Shown piece after piece: positions 30,951 through 40,241 of a stretch of 64,000 nt of DNA. The stretch is from Sphingomonadales bacterium UBA2369 (GTDB taxonomy: Bacteria; Pseudomonadota; Alphaproteobacteria; Sphingomonadales; Sphingomonadaceae). The DNA lies in assembly GCA_002344055.1 (NCBI GenBank), contig DDTH01000017.1:70771-134770 (forward strand), given 5' to 3'. Numbering within the stretch: the first letter of the stretch is position 1; each line of letters opens with the position of its first letter. The notes under the pieces are model-generated. The model saw nothing but the letters and a program-made list of their open reading frames with translations. It searched no databases and had not been told where the DNA came from. Both the position numbers and the translations under genes were made by a program.

Positions 30951-33044
30951 TTGCGCTTGATTCTCCCCTTCGGCGCAGCTGCCCTCGCCATGGCGGCTGC
31001 CGGATCCCCCGCCGCTGCCCAGGCAGGCCAGCCCGAAGCTGAAGGCGAACCGTCGCCCGCAAGCGCCGCCGCATCGCCGGCAGACCGGCAAAGCTATCCC
31101 GCCGGCTATTTCGCGCCCTTCGCACCGTCGACCGCGCTGGATGTGATCCGCCGCGTCCCCGGCTTTACCATCGACAGCGGCGCGCAGGACGTGCGCGGCT
31201 TCGGCGGCGCCGCGGGCAATGTCGTCATCAACGGCGCGCGGCCCAGTTCCAAGAGCGACGCGCTCGAGACGATCCTCGCCCGCATCCCGGCTCGACGCGT
31301 ACTGCGTGTCGAGGTCGCCAGCGGCGAGGCTTTTGGCGCGGAATTCACAGGACGCGCACAAGTCGCGAACCTCGTCCTCGATGCCGAGGGGGGATTGTCG
31401 GGTACGATCGACCTATCCCTGCGCCGCGATTTCTCCGGGCAGATCACGCCCCAGGGCACCGTCTCCGCCCTCCTCCGCCGCGGCCAATCCACCTTCAATC
31501 TTTCGGCAGGCTTCAACAATCGCCACGGGCCGGAGGAAGGCATCGACCTGCTGACCGCTTTGCCCGGCGGCACGCAGCTGGAACTGCGCGAAAAGTATAA
31601 TGACATCACCGATCAGCTTGCCTTCGTCAGCGGCTCTTGGGCGCTGGAGCAGGGCGAGAATCGCTCGGCGCGATTGAACGCCCGCTTCGCGATGGGCGAC
31701 TTCTTTCTGGGCCAGGCCAATGCCGTCTTCCCGGCCTCCGGCCCGATCCGCGACGACCGGCTGGTGCAGGACTTTGAACGGACGGAGTTCGAGATCGGCG
31801 GCGACATCACCCGGCCTTTGGCGGGCGGCGGGCTGAAGCTGATCGGCCTGTTCACGCGCCGTGACCGCGACAATCTGGAAGAATCGCTCAATCGGGTGGT
31901 GAACACAGTCACCGGCGGCTTTTCGCAGAACGTCATCGACCGCCGCGACGAGGCGGTACTGCGCCTCACCTGGGCACGCAGCGACGGCGGCTGGAATTTC
32001 GAGGCAGGGGCCGAAGGCGCGTTCAACCAACTCCGGTCGGACGTGAACCTGTTCGCCATCCAGCCCGGCGGCGCGCGCACCCGCATCGACCTGCCGATCG
32101 ACCAGGCCACCGTCACCGAATATCGCAGCGAAGTCTTCGTCAATGCCGGCCGCCAGCTCGCGCCGAATTTCCGCATCGACGGCGGCCTGACGCTCGAGGC
32201 CTCACGGCTTACCGTCACCGGCGATGCCACGTCCGAACGCACGCTTCGCTTCCTCAAGCCCCGGCTGGTGCTCGATTGGCGGCCGGGTGACGGCTGGCGG
32301 ACGCAGCTCGCGCTCAGTCGCACCGTCGCGCAGCTCGACTTCAACGATTTCATCAGCGCTGCCGAACTCTCAAACGATCGCGTCACCGGCGGCAATGCCG
32401 ATCTGCGGCCTCAGCGCGCATGGGAAGTGCTGGCGACGATCGAACGGCCGATTCTGGGTGACGGGCAGGCGCGGCTGGAACTCGGCTATCAGCAGATCGA
32501 ACAATTGCAGGACCGCGTGCCGACGCCGGAAGGGTTCGACGCCCCCGGCAATCTCGGCAGCGGTCGCCTCGCGTTCCTGCGCGGGTCGCTCGATGCACCG
32601 CTCGACCGCTTCGGCATCGGCGGCGGACGCTTCACACTCAACGGCACGCTCCGCGACACGTCGGTCGAAGATCCCTATACCGGCCGGGATCGCGCCTTTT
32701 CCGGTTTCAACGAATGGGAGTTGCGCGCAGGTTTCCGCCAGGATCGCGGCCAGTTCGCCTGGGGCATCGACTATTTCGCCAGCCCCGCGACCCGCTTCTA
32801 CCGGCGCAATGAAGTGGACGTGCCCAACGGTTTCGAGCCGTTCGTCGAGGCGTTCGCCGAATATCGGATGACGCCGCGCACCACCGTCTCGCTGCGCGCC
32901 GAGAACATCTTCGACGTCAAATTCACGCGGGTCCGCACCTTCTACGCGCCGGACCGGTCCAGCCCCACGCCCAGTCTGGTCGAGTATCGCGAGCGCAGCG
33001 GCCACCCGGCGGTGTCGCTGCGCCTGCGCCATGCTTTTGGCTGA
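30951..33044 (+). CDS. TonB-dependent outer-membrane receptor
   Basis: A 697-residue receptor with a Sec signal ending near residue 24. A plug domain follows (ALDVIRRVPGFTIDSGAQDVRGFGGAAGNVVINGARPSSKSD, then IPARRVLRVEV), then a long beta-barrel with alternating strands and a final ...VSLRLRHAFG ending in an aromatic-Gly pair. It imports a ligand driven by TonB-ExbBD; the ligand is unknown. The start is a TTG behind GAGGTGCAGG. The stop is directly followed by the stop of the convergent cyclase (TGATCA is shared end to end). Confidence 0.85.
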   Translation: MRLILPFGAAALAMAAAGSPAAAQAGQPEAEGEPSPASAAASPADRQSYPAGYFAPFAPSTALDVIRRVPGFTIDSGAQDVRGFGGAAGNVVINGARPSSKSDALETILARIPARRVLRVEVASGEAFGAEFTGRAQVANLVLDAEGGLSGTIDLSLRRDFSGQITPQGTVSALLRRGQSTFNLSAGFNNRHGPEEGIDLLTALPGGTQLELREKYNDITDQLAFVSGSWALEQGENRSARLNARFAMGDFFLGQANAVFPASGPIRDDRLVQDFERTEFEIGGDITRPLAGGGLKLIGLFTRRDRDNLEESLNRVVNTVTGGFSQNVIDRRDEAVLRLTWARSDGGWNFEAGAEGAFNQLRSDVNLFAIQPGGARTRIDLPIDQATVTEYRSEVFVNAGRQLAPNFRIDGGLTLEASRLTVTGDATSERTLRFLKPRLVLDWRPGDGWRTQLALSRTVAQLDFNDFISAAELSNDRVTGGNADLRPQRAWEVLATIERPILGDGQARLELGYQQIEQLQDRVPTPEGFDAPGNLGSGRLAFLRGSLDAPLDRFGIGGGRFTLNGTLRDTSVEDPYTGRDRAFSGFNEWELRAGFRQDRGQFAWGIDYFASPATRFYRRNEVDVPNGFEPFVEAFAEYRMTPRTTVSLRAENIFDVKFTRVRTFYAPDRSSPTPSLVEYRERSGHPAVSLRLRHAFG

Positions 33045-34316
33045 TCAGCCCGCGAGCGCGAGGCGCGGCGGTTCCGAAGGTTTGATCCGGTAGACTGGCG
33101 CGTCGCCGACGCCCTTCAAGGCTACCGTCTCCGGCAATTGGAACAGCTCCTTGCGGCGTGTGCGCAGAAAAGCGCTTTCGGACACGGCGATGCCTCCCGG
33201 CTCTGCCTGCCCTTCCAGCCGCGCCGCCATGTTCATCGTCTCGCCCCAATAGTCATAGGCCATGCGCGTCGCGCCGATCACGCCGCCGACCACCGGGCCG
33301 CTGTGGATGCCAACCCGTACCTGCAGGGGCAGTCCGGTCTCTGCGCGAACTTCCGCCAGCCCGGCAATCACCGCCTGCCCGAACGCGATTGCCGCATCCG
33401 CGCTGTTTGCAGCGGGCACATTGCCGCCCGCGACGGCCAGATAAGCGTCGCCGATCGTCTTCACCTTCTCCACGCCATGTTCGGCTGCACATTTGTCGGC
33501 CAGGTTGAAGAAGGCGTTCAGCGTTTCGATCAGATGGCCGGGCGACACGCTGCTCGCGAGCTTGGTGAAGCCGACCACATCGATGAACACCACGCTCGCG
33601 TCGCCATAAGCGTCGGCCACAATCTGCCCCTCGCGCAGCCTCCGCGCGGCCGTCTCCGGCAGAACGTTGTAGAGCAGCTCCTCGGTCTTCGCCCGCTCCG
33701 CCTCCAGCGCACCGCGCAAAGCGAACGCGGTGCGATGCGCTCGGCCCAGCTGCCAGTTGATGAAAGTGCCGATGACGCCGCCCGTCAGATAGCTGAGCAG
33801 CGCGTAAATCTCCTCCGCGACCGAATCCTCGACCAGCAGCAGTGAGCCTACGAAGGCGCTCGCGTGCAGCGCAATCCAAAGCCGGAACCAGCGCGGCCGG
33901 TCCGCCATCACCACCGCCGCGAAGGCGCTGACAATCGCGTAGTTTATCCCGACATTGGCGTGCCGCGAGCCGGCAAACGTCGCTGCTTCGTCCCACAACA
34001 CTTTGTTGTCCGCGATCACGAGCAGCCCGAGCGCCAGCAGACAGGCAAAATCGATCAGCGGCCGTTCGACATAACCGGACCAGTAGGTCAGCCCGATATA
34101 ACCCGCGATCACGGCCAGCGTCGGGACCAGGAGGATTGTGAAGCGCACCTGGTCGGCGTGGCTGAAGAAGAGCGGATTGATCAGCGCATAAGCCAGCATC
34201 ACCGCGAAGGTGATCGCGCCATAGAGCCGGACCATGCCGACGCGGGACGCGCGCTCGCTCAGCCGAAACGCGCGTTCGACTGCCGGATCGCTGAACTGTC
34301 CGCGCGCGGCGTCCAT
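33045..34316 (-). CDS. Membrane-anchored class III adenylate/guanylate cyclase
   Basis: A 423-residue protein with six hydrophobic helices (about residues 30-195) and a C-terminal class III cyclase domain. The two metal Asp residues are in VVFIDVVGFTK (about 246) and TIGDAYLAV (about 290), the purine-selecting Lys is about 286, and the transition-state Asn/Arg are in WGETMNMAARLE. So it should be active. It makes cAMP or cGMP. ATG 34316 was chosen; GTG and TTG codons lie just upstream. Confidence 0.85.
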   Translation of the reverse strand: MDAARGQFSDPAVERAFRLSERASRVGMVRLYGAITFAVMLAYALINPLFFSHADQVRFTILLVPTLAVIAGYIGLTYWSGYVERPLIDFACLLALGLLVIADNKVLWDEAATFAGSRHANVGINYAIVSAFAAVVMADRPRWFRLWIALHASAFVGSLLLVEDSVAEEIYALLSYLTGGVIGTFINWQLGRAHRTAFALRGALEAERAKTEELLYNVLPETAARRLREGQIVADAYGDASVVFIDVVGFTKLASSVSPGHLIETLNAFFNLADKCAAEHGVEKVKTIGDAYLAVAGGNVPAANSADAAIAFGQAVIAGLAEVRAETGLPLQVRVGIHSGPVVGGVIGATRMAYDYWGETMNMAARLEGQAEPGGIAVSESAFLRTRRKELFQLPETVALKGVGDAPVYRIKPSEPPRLALAG

Positions 34317-34423
34317 CACTGCCCCCAATTTCGCTTGGCCGCCTATCGCATTTCGAGCTTAAGAAAGGGTCACGGCGCGGCTAGAATGCCTGTGGGCCCT
34401 GACGACGACGCGAGGAGCGCATC

Positions 34424-35074
34424 ATGACCAGCCTGACCTTTTACACCAACCCGATGTCGCGTGGCCGGATCGCCCGCTGGATGCTCGAGGAAGTTGGGCA
34501 ACCCTATGAAACGGTGCTGCTCGAATATGGCGGGTCGATGAAGGGCGCGGACTATCTGGCGATCAACCCGATGGGCAAGGTTCCGGCGATCAAGCATGGC
34601 GACGTCGTGGTGACCGAAGGCGCGGCGATCTGCGCCTATCTCGCCGACGCCTTCCCTCAGGCCGGGCTCGCGCCGCAGCATGGTACACCCGAACGCGGCA
34701 CTTATTATCGCTGGCTGTTCTTCGCCGCCGGTCCGCTGGAAAGCGCCGTCACCGCCAAGGCGATGGGACTGCTCGCCCCGGCCGACAAGGCGATGATGGC
34801 CGGCTATGGCACGTTCGAAAGCGTGATGGACGCGCTGGAAAGCGCCGTGTCCGGTCCCGCCTGGATTTGCGGCGATCAATTCACCGCCGCCGATGTCTAT
34901 GTCGGCGCGCAGATCGGCTGGGGCCTCCAATTCGGTACGATGGAGAAGCGCCCCGCCTTCGAGGCCTATTCCGCCCGGCTTAGCGAACGCGAGGCCGCGA
35001 AGCGCGCCGCCTCACTCGACGACGCGGACATGGCCAAGGTTACACCGCCGCGAATGGCCGAGCCGGCGGCCTGA
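34424..35074 (+). CDS. Glutathione S-transferase family protein
   Basis: A 216-residue GST with thioredoxin-like N-domain (FYTNPMSRGRIARWMLEE, INPMGKVPAIKHGD, and the gamma-Glu site TEGAAICAYLAD) and an all-helical C-domain. The Ser12 near the N-terminus fits a serine-type or beta-like active site. Followed four bases later by the dienelactone hydrolase gene, so probably one transcript. Confidence 0.85.
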   Translation: MTSLTFYTNPMSRGRIARWMLEEVGQPYETVLLEYGGSMKGADYLAINPMGKVPAIKHGDVVVTEGAAICAYLADAFPQAGLAPQHGTPERGTYYRWLFFAAGPLESAVTAKAMGLLAPADKAMMAGYGTFESVMDALESAVSGPAWICGDQFTAADVYVGAQIGWGLQFGTMEKRPAFEAYSARLSEREAAKRAASLDDADMAKVTPPRMAEPAA

Positions 35075-35078
35075 GCCG

Positions 35079-35945
35079 ATGAGCGAGGACCAGCGCCGGG
35101 CCGCGATCCGCCTCTACGACCGCTTCACCCATGGCGGCATGGACCGTCGCGCCTTCATGGCCGAGCTGACGCGGATCGCCGGCGGCGCGACGGCCGCCAG
35201 CCCGCTGCTCGCCGGCATTCCGGGCAGCGCCAGCGCCGCGCCCTTGGTGGCCGAGGACGACCGGCGGCTCGATGCGGCGATGGTCAGCCTGCCGGTCACC
35301 ATGGATCGGCGCATCGCAAGCTACCGCGTGCGCCCGCGCGGCCCGACGGACCGCCCCGCAGTGATCGTGATCCACGAGAATCGCGGCCTGACGCCGCACA
35401 TCCGCGACGTCGCGCGCCGCGTGGCGCTGGCGGGATACGAGGCACATGCGCTGGATTTCCTCACCGCCGCCGGCGGCACGCCCGCCGATGAGGATCGCGC
35501 CCGCGAGATGATCGGCGCACTGGACCTGACGCAGGCGGTGGCCGACGGGGCGGCGGTGGCGAATATCCTCGCCGGCGGCGGCCGCAAGGTCGGCGTGACC
35601 GGCTTTTGCTGGGGCGGGATGATGGTCCACCGTGTCACGCTCGCGGCCGGAACGGCGATCGCCGGCGGGGTATCCTTCTACGGCCCGGCGCCCGCTCCCG
35701 CCGAGGCGGCGCGCCTGCATTCACCCCTCCTGATCCTGCTGGCAGAACGCGACGACAGGGTGAATTCCACCGCCGCTCCCTATCTCGAGGCGGCCCGGGC
35801 CGCGGGCAAGGATGTCCGCGCGATCACCTATCCCGGCACCGAACACGCATTTCACAACGACACATCCACCGCCCGCTACAATCGCGAAGCGGCGGAGGCG
35901 GCATGGCGCGAGACGATCGCCTTTTTCGGGCAGCATCTCGGCTGA
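35079..35945 (+). CDS. Dienelactone hydrolase family protein with Tat-like signal
   Basis: A 288-residue alpha/beta hydrolase. The catalytic Cys is in GFCWGG, the Asp in ERDDRVN and the His in GTEHAFHND, as in dienelactone hydrolase. The N-terminus contains DRRAFM followed by a hydrophobic Ala/Gly stretch and an SASA-AP cleavage-like site (about residue 53), suggesting Tat export, which is common in one branch of this family. It follows the GST gene closely. Confidence 0.8.
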   Translation: MSEDQRRAAIRLYDRFTHGGMDRRAFMAELTRIAGGATAASPLLAGIPGSASAAPLVAEDDRRLDAAMVSLPVTMDRRIASYRVRPRGPTDRPAVIVIHENRGLTPHIRDVARRVALAGYEAHALDFLTAAGGTPADEDRAREMIGALDLTQAVADGAAVANILAGGGRKVGVTGFCWGGMMVHRVTLAAGTAIAGGVSFYGPAPAPAEAARLHSPLLILLAERDDRVNSTAAPYLEAARAAGKDVRAITYPGTEHAFHNDTSTARYNREAAEAAWRETIAFFGQHLG

Positions 35946-35990
35946 AGTACAAGTGGTCACCCGCGAGTTTGCGGGCGCCCGCGGACTCCA

Positions 35991-36407
35991 TCAGAATCCG
36001 GCGTAGCGTTCGTTGCCGACGAAGCCCATTGAGGCGACGTTGGCGCGCTTGATCTCGGCCAGGATGTCGCCAACGATTTCGTAGCGCGCCTCAGGATCCG
36101 GCTCGAACTGCAGTTCGGGGGTCGGCTCTGACGCCGCTACGCGCTGTAGCAACGTGCGCAACACCGGCCGGTCGATGACGGCCCCGTTCCACAGCATCGC
36201 GCCTTCCCGCGTTACCACCAGCTTGTTTCGCTCGGTGACCGGCCGGACCTCAGGCGACTCCCCGGTCGGCAGGTCAATCGGCACGGAATGGCTCTGAATC
36301 GGGATTGTGATGATGAACATGATCAGCAGCACCAGCATCACGTCGATCAGGGGCGTGGTATTGATCTCGCCCACCGGTGCGTCGTCGGGGATGTTCGCGG
36401 TCGCCAT
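35991..36407 (-). CDS. exbD: ExbD-family proton-channel protein (third copy)
   Basis: A 138-residue ExbD homologue: one membrane helix with the essential Asp in PLIDVMLVLLIMF (about residue 22), then a periplasmic domain ending in GFVGNERYAGF. With ExbB it forms the proton channel that energises TonB. It is most similar to the second exbD, sharing the GFVGNERY ending, and so arose by duplication. A terminator-like hairpin separates it from the other two exbD genes, so its level may differ. Confidence 0.9.
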   Translation of the reverse strand: MATANIPDDAPVGEINTTPLIDVMLVLLIMFIITIPIQSHSVPIDLPTGESPEVRPVTERNKLVVTREGAMLWNGAVIDRPVLRTLLQRVAASEPTPELQFEPDPEARYEIVGDILAEIKRANVASMGFVGNERYAGF

Positions 36408-36491
36408 GGTCAGCCTCCCTGTCTGGGGGAGTCATGTTACACCATTACTTACGAGTCGCGAAGAGCCAAATCGCCCGGTCCAAATGCGAAA

Positions 36492-36517
36492 CGGGCGGCC
36501 CGTTTCCGGACCGCCCG
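36492..36517 (-). terminator. Hairpin between the second and third exbD genes
   Basis: On the minus strand CGGGCGG and CCGCCCG pair around a 12-base loop, followed by TTTCGC, 28 bases after the stop of the second exbD. It is terminator-like with a short U-tract, and may lower expression of the third exbD or give it separate control. Confidence 0.5.
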
Positions 36518-36544
36518 CTTGCTGTTCAAATCGCCTTGGTGCGA

Positions 36545-36973
36545 TCAGAACTCGCGATAACGCTCGTTGCCGACGAAACCCATCGACTCCACGTTGGCGC
36601 GCTTGATCACCGCCAGCACTTCATCGACCACTTCGAACCGCGCTTCGGCATCCGGCTCCAGCTGCAGCTCAGGCACCGGCCGGCGTTCCGTCGTCAGGTC
36701 TAGATACTGGCGCAACTGCACCAGGTTCACCGGATTCCCGTTCCACAACACCTCGCCGCCACGGCCGATATAGATCTTGTTCCGCTCCGGATCGACCGGC
36801 GGCGGCGTGCTGTTCGGATCGTTCACCGGCAGATCGATCTTCACCGCGTGGGTCTGGATCGGAATGGTGATGATGAACATGATGAGGAGCACCAGCATGA
36901 CGTCGATCAACGGCGTCGTGTTGATGTCCATCATCGGCTCACCACTGTCGGTGTCGGCTACCGCTGCACCCAT
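36545..36973 (-). CDS. exbD: ExbD-family proton-channel protein (second copy)
   Basis: A 142-residue ExbD protein with the membrane segment PLIDVMLVLLIMFIITIPIQT (essential Asp about residue 24) and a periplasmic domain ending in GFVGNERYREF. It lies 32 bases after the first exbD in the tonB operon and closely resembles the third copy. Confidence 0.9.
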   Translation of the reverse strand: MGAAVADTDSGEPMMDINTTPLIDVMLVLLIMFIITIPIQTHAVKIDLPVNDPNSTPPPVDPERNKIYIGRGGEVLWNGNPVNLVQLRQYLDLTTERRPVPELQLEPDAEARFEVVDEVLAVIKRANVESMGFVGNERYREF

Positions 36974-37005
36974 AACTCAAACTCCTGAAAAGACCTTGTC
37001 GGTGC

Positions 37006-37494
37006 TCAGTTGCCCTGGCCGATGCTTCCCTTCGGAGTCGGTTCCGAAATGAACCCGACCCGGGCGAAGCCAGCCCGCTGCATCGTGAAAATCGCGCCGC
37101 CAATGCACCGATAGGGCGTATTGATGTCGCCCCGAATGTGCACTTCCGGCAGTTCGTCGACCGCCCCGAACAACTGCTCCTGGCGTTCCACCTCGGCCTT
37201 CAGCGCTTCGACGCTGCGATTCAGCAGGTCTTCCGCATTCACCCGGGTCAGTTCCCAATACACTTCGCACGTCTGCCCATCGACCGAACGGATCGAGAGA
37301 TTGACGTTCTCCGGCTTGGTCGTGGTCGGCTTGAACTCGACCTTCGGCAAATTCACCGGGACCGATTGCAGCACGACCGGAACGGCGATGAGGAAGATGA
37401 TCAGAAGCACGAGCATCACGTCCACGAGCGGCGTCGTGTTGATGTCGGAGATCGGTGCTTCGTCACCGCCGTCGCCGCCGACTTGCATCGCCAT
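37006..37494 (-). CDS. exbD: ExbD-family proton-channel protein (first copy)
   Basis: A 162-residue ExbD protein, longer and more diverged than the other two: membrane segment PLVDVMLVLLIIFLIAVPVV with the conserved Asp, and a periplasmic domain that includes two cysteines (C77-like in QTCEVYW and C in YRCIGG) that could form a disulfide. Between exbB and this gene a 7-bp hairpin (37555-37580, GTGCTGG / CCAGCAC) may act in mRNA processing. Confidence 0.9.
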   Translation of the reverse strand: MAMQVGGDGGDEAPISDINTTPLVDVMLVLLIIFLIAVPVVLQSVPVNLPKVEFKPTTTKPENVNLSIRSVDGQTCEVYWELTRVNAEDLLNRSVEALKAEVERQEQLFGAVDELPEVHIRGDINTPYRCIGGAIFTMQRAGFARVGFISEPTPKGSIGQGN

Positions 37495-37584
37495 GTCTGT
37501 GTTTCCTTAAAGCTAGATCAGACGCCCCGGAGGGCCGCGGCCGGCGCGACACGGGTGCTGGACCCGCGCCGCGCCAGCACAGCG

Positions 37585-38388
37585 TTAGGCCTTGTTGATC
37601 GACGGACCGCCAGCCGGCTTCGGCGGCGCACCGGCACCCGGACCGCCAGCGGCCGGAGCAGCAGGACGGGCCGGAGCAGCGGGACGCGCCGGAGCGGCGG
37701 CAACCTGCGGCTTCACCTGACCGCCCGACATCATGTAGCCGTGCAGGTCGTTGGAGAATTTGCCCAGCTCTTCCTGGATCGATTTGTTGCGGCGCATCAG
37801 CCAGTTATACTGCATGACCGCCGGCACCGCGACCGCGAGACCGAGCGCGGTCATGACCAGCGCCTCACCGACCGGACCGGCGACCGCGTCGATCGACGCC
37901 TGGCCCGACGCACCGATGCGAATAAGCGCGCGATAAATGCCGACGACGGTACCGAACAGACCGATGAACGGCGCGGTCGAACCGACGGTGGCGAGCAGAG
38001 CGAGACCCGAGCTGAGCTTCGAGTTGATCGCGCCCTGGCTACGGGCGAGACTGCCGAGCATCCAGTCATGCTGGTCGATCGGATCGGTCAACTTGGTGTG
38101 CTGGTCCTGAGCGCGCATGCCGTCATCGACGATCTGGCGATAGGCGCCATTCTTCTCGAGCTTGGCCGTACCGTCCTTGATGCTGGGAGCACCCCAGAAA
38201 CCCGCGCGGACCTTGCGACCTTCGCGAAGGATCTTCTGCTGCTCGAACATCTTGACGAAGAAGACGTACCAGGACGCCACCGACATCAGGACCAGGATGA
38301 TGGCGGTGCCCCATGCAACCGGGCCACCTTCAACGATCGACTCGATGATTCCAACGTCTTGGAATCCGCCGCCGCCCTCTGAAGCCAT
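37585..38388 (-). CDS. exbB: ExbB-family (MotA/TolQ/ExbB) proton channel subunit
   Basis: A 267-residue protein with three membrane helices: near the N-terminus (GTAIILVLMSVASWYVFFV), and two around residues 135-200 (LATVGSTAPFIGLFGTVVGIYRAL and GEALVMTALGLAVAVPAVMQYN), the classical signature. It lacks a large N-terminal extension and ends in a low-complexity Pro/Ala/Gly tail of about 35 residues with PARPAA repeats. It powers TonB with the ExbD proteins. Confidence 0.95.
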   Translation of the reverse strand: MASEGGGGFQDVGIIESIVEGGPVAWGTAIILVLMSVASWYVFFVKMFEQQKILREGRKVRAGFWGAPSIKDGTAKLEKNGAYRQIVDDGMRAQDQHTKLTDPIDQHDWMLGSLARSQGAINSKLSSGLALLATVGSTAPFIGLFGTVVGIYRALIRIGASGQASIDAVAGPVGEALVMTALGLAVAVPAVMQYNWLMRRNKSIQEELGKFSNDLHGYMMSGGQVKPQVAAAPARPAAPARPAAPAAGGPGAGAPPKPAGGPSINKA

Positions 38389-38460
38389 AACTGTATTCCT
38401 CTTCTCAAAAACTTGGTTGGATCGTTGGGCGAACTGCCCGGAAATTACGCAATTCTAATA

Positions 38461-39138
38461 TTAATCGTCGGGCAGAACCCAGCGAACCGCTTGGGAATAG
38501 GTGCCAGGAACATTCTGGCCGTCACGCGTTGCCGGCGTAAACCGGAAGCGGCGCTGGGCCAGACTGCAGGCGGTGCTGTCCAGCGACGAATTGCCGCTCG
38601 AACCGGAAACCGTGCAACCCGTGGCGCGTCCGTTCGCATCGACGGTGAGCGTGATGCGAGTGGTGCCCGATGCGCCGGCGCGCTGCGCCGCGGACGGATA
38701 GTCCGAGTTGCTGATCGAACCGCTGCGCAGGCGCGCATTCGTCGGCGGAGAAGCCGGCGGCGGCGGCGGCGGCGGCGGGACAGCCGGCGGCGTCGGCGGA
38801 GCAGGAGTCGGCGGCTGCGCCACATAAGTCGGCGGCGACGGCGGAGGCGGCGTCGGCGTCGTGGTTATCGCAACCGGCGGGGTCGGCGCACGCACGATCG
38901 GCGGTGGCGCGACGACTTCCGGAGAAACGGGCTCCGGAACCTCTTCCGGGGGCGGCGGCTCTTCCTCGGGGGGCGGTGGTTCCTCAACGTCGAACACGTC
39001 GAGATCCTTCACGCCTTCCTTGGTGAAGCGCTGATAGAAGCCCGTGACGAACGCGATACCGATCAGGACGTGGAGAATGGCGACAACGCCAAGCGCCCAA
39101 ATCCGAGCCGGACTCGTCCTCTGGTCAAGATAAGACAT
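38461..39138 (-). CDS. tonB: TonB energy transducer
   Basis: A 225-residue TonB: an N-terminal membrane anchor (ALGVVAILHVLIGIAFVTGF), a long Pro/Glu then Pro/Ala-rich periplasmic spacer (about residues 50-135), and a C-terminal TonB domain with the RSGSISNSDYPSAAQRAGASG and YSQAVRWVLP segments. Cys in GCTVSG and TACSLAQ could be disulfide-linked. First gene of the tonB-exbB-exbD-exbD-exbD operon. The 239 bases to the divergent gene on its right hold its promoter; I cannot point to a Fur site with confidence. Confidence 0.95.
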   Translation of the reverse strand: MSYLDQRTSPARIWALGVVAILHVLIGIAFVTGFYQRFTKEGVKDLDVFDVEEPPPPEEEPPPPEEVPEPVSPEVVAPPPIVRAPTPPVAITTTPTPPPPSPPTYVAQPPTPAPPTPPAVPPPPPPPPASPPTNARLRSGSISNSDYPSAAQRAGASGTTRITLTVDANGRATGCTVSGSSGNSSLDSTACSLAQRRFRFTPATRDGQNVPGTYSQAVRWVLPDD

Positions 39139-39377
39139 TAAACGGCGGCGCTCCCTCTCTCACACAGTTCGGGTCGTAAGCAGGTTAACGCTCCGACCTC
39201 GTATCCGTTCACCATGGACAGCACGGAGTCTCTATCCCGACAGTTTCGGCGACGCAATGCTCGACAGCGCGCCGAAATTCTGCCCGATTCCCCGTGTTTG
39301 CGTATCCGGTGTCCGGCATTCAAACCCAATTCATATCTGCCAAGCGCATTCACGAACGATTCGCAAGAGAGTGTGAG

Positions 39378-40235
39378 ATGATTTGTAATAGCACCCGCCA
39401 CATCCTTATACTCGCGGCGCTGTCGTGGCCGGCCCTGAGCGCCGCCCAGCCGCCGCGCCCGGCTACCCCCGTTGCAGTCGCTGCGCCCCAGCCGAGCTAC
39501 GCCGATCTCGCCGACCTCGCACTCGCCGCTCCCACCGCCGCACATGTCCGCCTGCGCCGCGCCATTCCGCTCCGTCCGGAGGAATCCGCGGGCGTCGCCG
39601 CCGGCCATTCGCGTTTCTATATGGAGGCCGAAGTCGTCGCGCTGATCCGCGGCGCGCCCGGCACCCCCGCGCTCGTAAAATATCTCGCCGACGTCCCGAA
39701 CCAGGCTGACGGCCGCGCTCAGCGCCCGCCCCGGCGCAGCGAGTATCTTGTTTTCGCCCGCCCCGTTCCGGGACGGGCCGACGAATTGCAACTCGTCACC
39801 CCGACCGCGCAATTGCCCTTTGCCGCCGGCACTGCCGATCTCGCCCGCAGCATCATCCGTGATGCGCTGGCGCCCGACGCTCCCGCCGCCATCTCCGGCA
39901 TCGGCCGGGCCTTTCACGTCCCCGGCGTGCTGCAAGGGGCGAGCGAGACGCAATTCTTCCTGCTGACATCGACCAACCAGCCGATTTCGCTCACCGTGCT
40001 GCGCGCGCCGGGCGAGCAGCCGCGCTGGTCCGTCTCGACAAGCGAATTCGTCGACGCCGGCGCCACCCAGCCGGTCCGCGACACCCTGCTCTGGTATCGC
40101 CTCGCCTGCTTCCTGCCCGAACAATTGCCGCGCTCCAGCATGAGCGAGACGCCGGAACATGCGGCCGCGATCAACGCCGACTATCGCCTGATTCGCCAGG
40201 GTCTCGGCCAGTGCAACAGGACGCGGTCGCGCTGA
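39378..40235 (+). CDS. Secreted hypothetical protein (285 aa)
   Basis: A 285-residue protein with a Sec signal (about residues 8-24, HILILAALSWPALSAAQ). The mature part looks beta-rich with a C-terminal helical segment, and two late cysteines (LACFLP, GQCNR) could pair. No family recognised. The ATG at 39378 has GTGAG upstream; a longer frame from 39294 lacks a signal at its start. Convergent with folB. Confidence 0.6.
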   Translation: MICNSTRHILILAALSWPALSAAQPPRPATPVAVAAPQPSYADLADLALAAPTAAHVRLRRAIPLRPEESAGVAAGHSRFYMEAEVVALIRGAPGTPALVKYLADVPNQADGRAQRPPRRSEYLVFARPVPGRADELQLVTPTAQLPFAAGTADLARSIIRDALAPDAPAAISGIGRAFHVPGVLQGASETQFFLLTSTNQPISLTVLRAPGEQPRWSVSTSEFVDAGATQPVRDTLLWYRLACFLPEQLPRSSMSETPEHAAAINADYRLIRQGLGQCNRTRSR

Positions 40236-40241
40236 CCGCGT

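Noticed and set aside
37612..37705. Short direct repeats near the end of exbB, looked at as a possible repeat array
   Set aside because: They encode the PARPAA-type Pro/Ala tail of ExbB; repeat units are irregular and in frame, so not CRISPR or a separate element.
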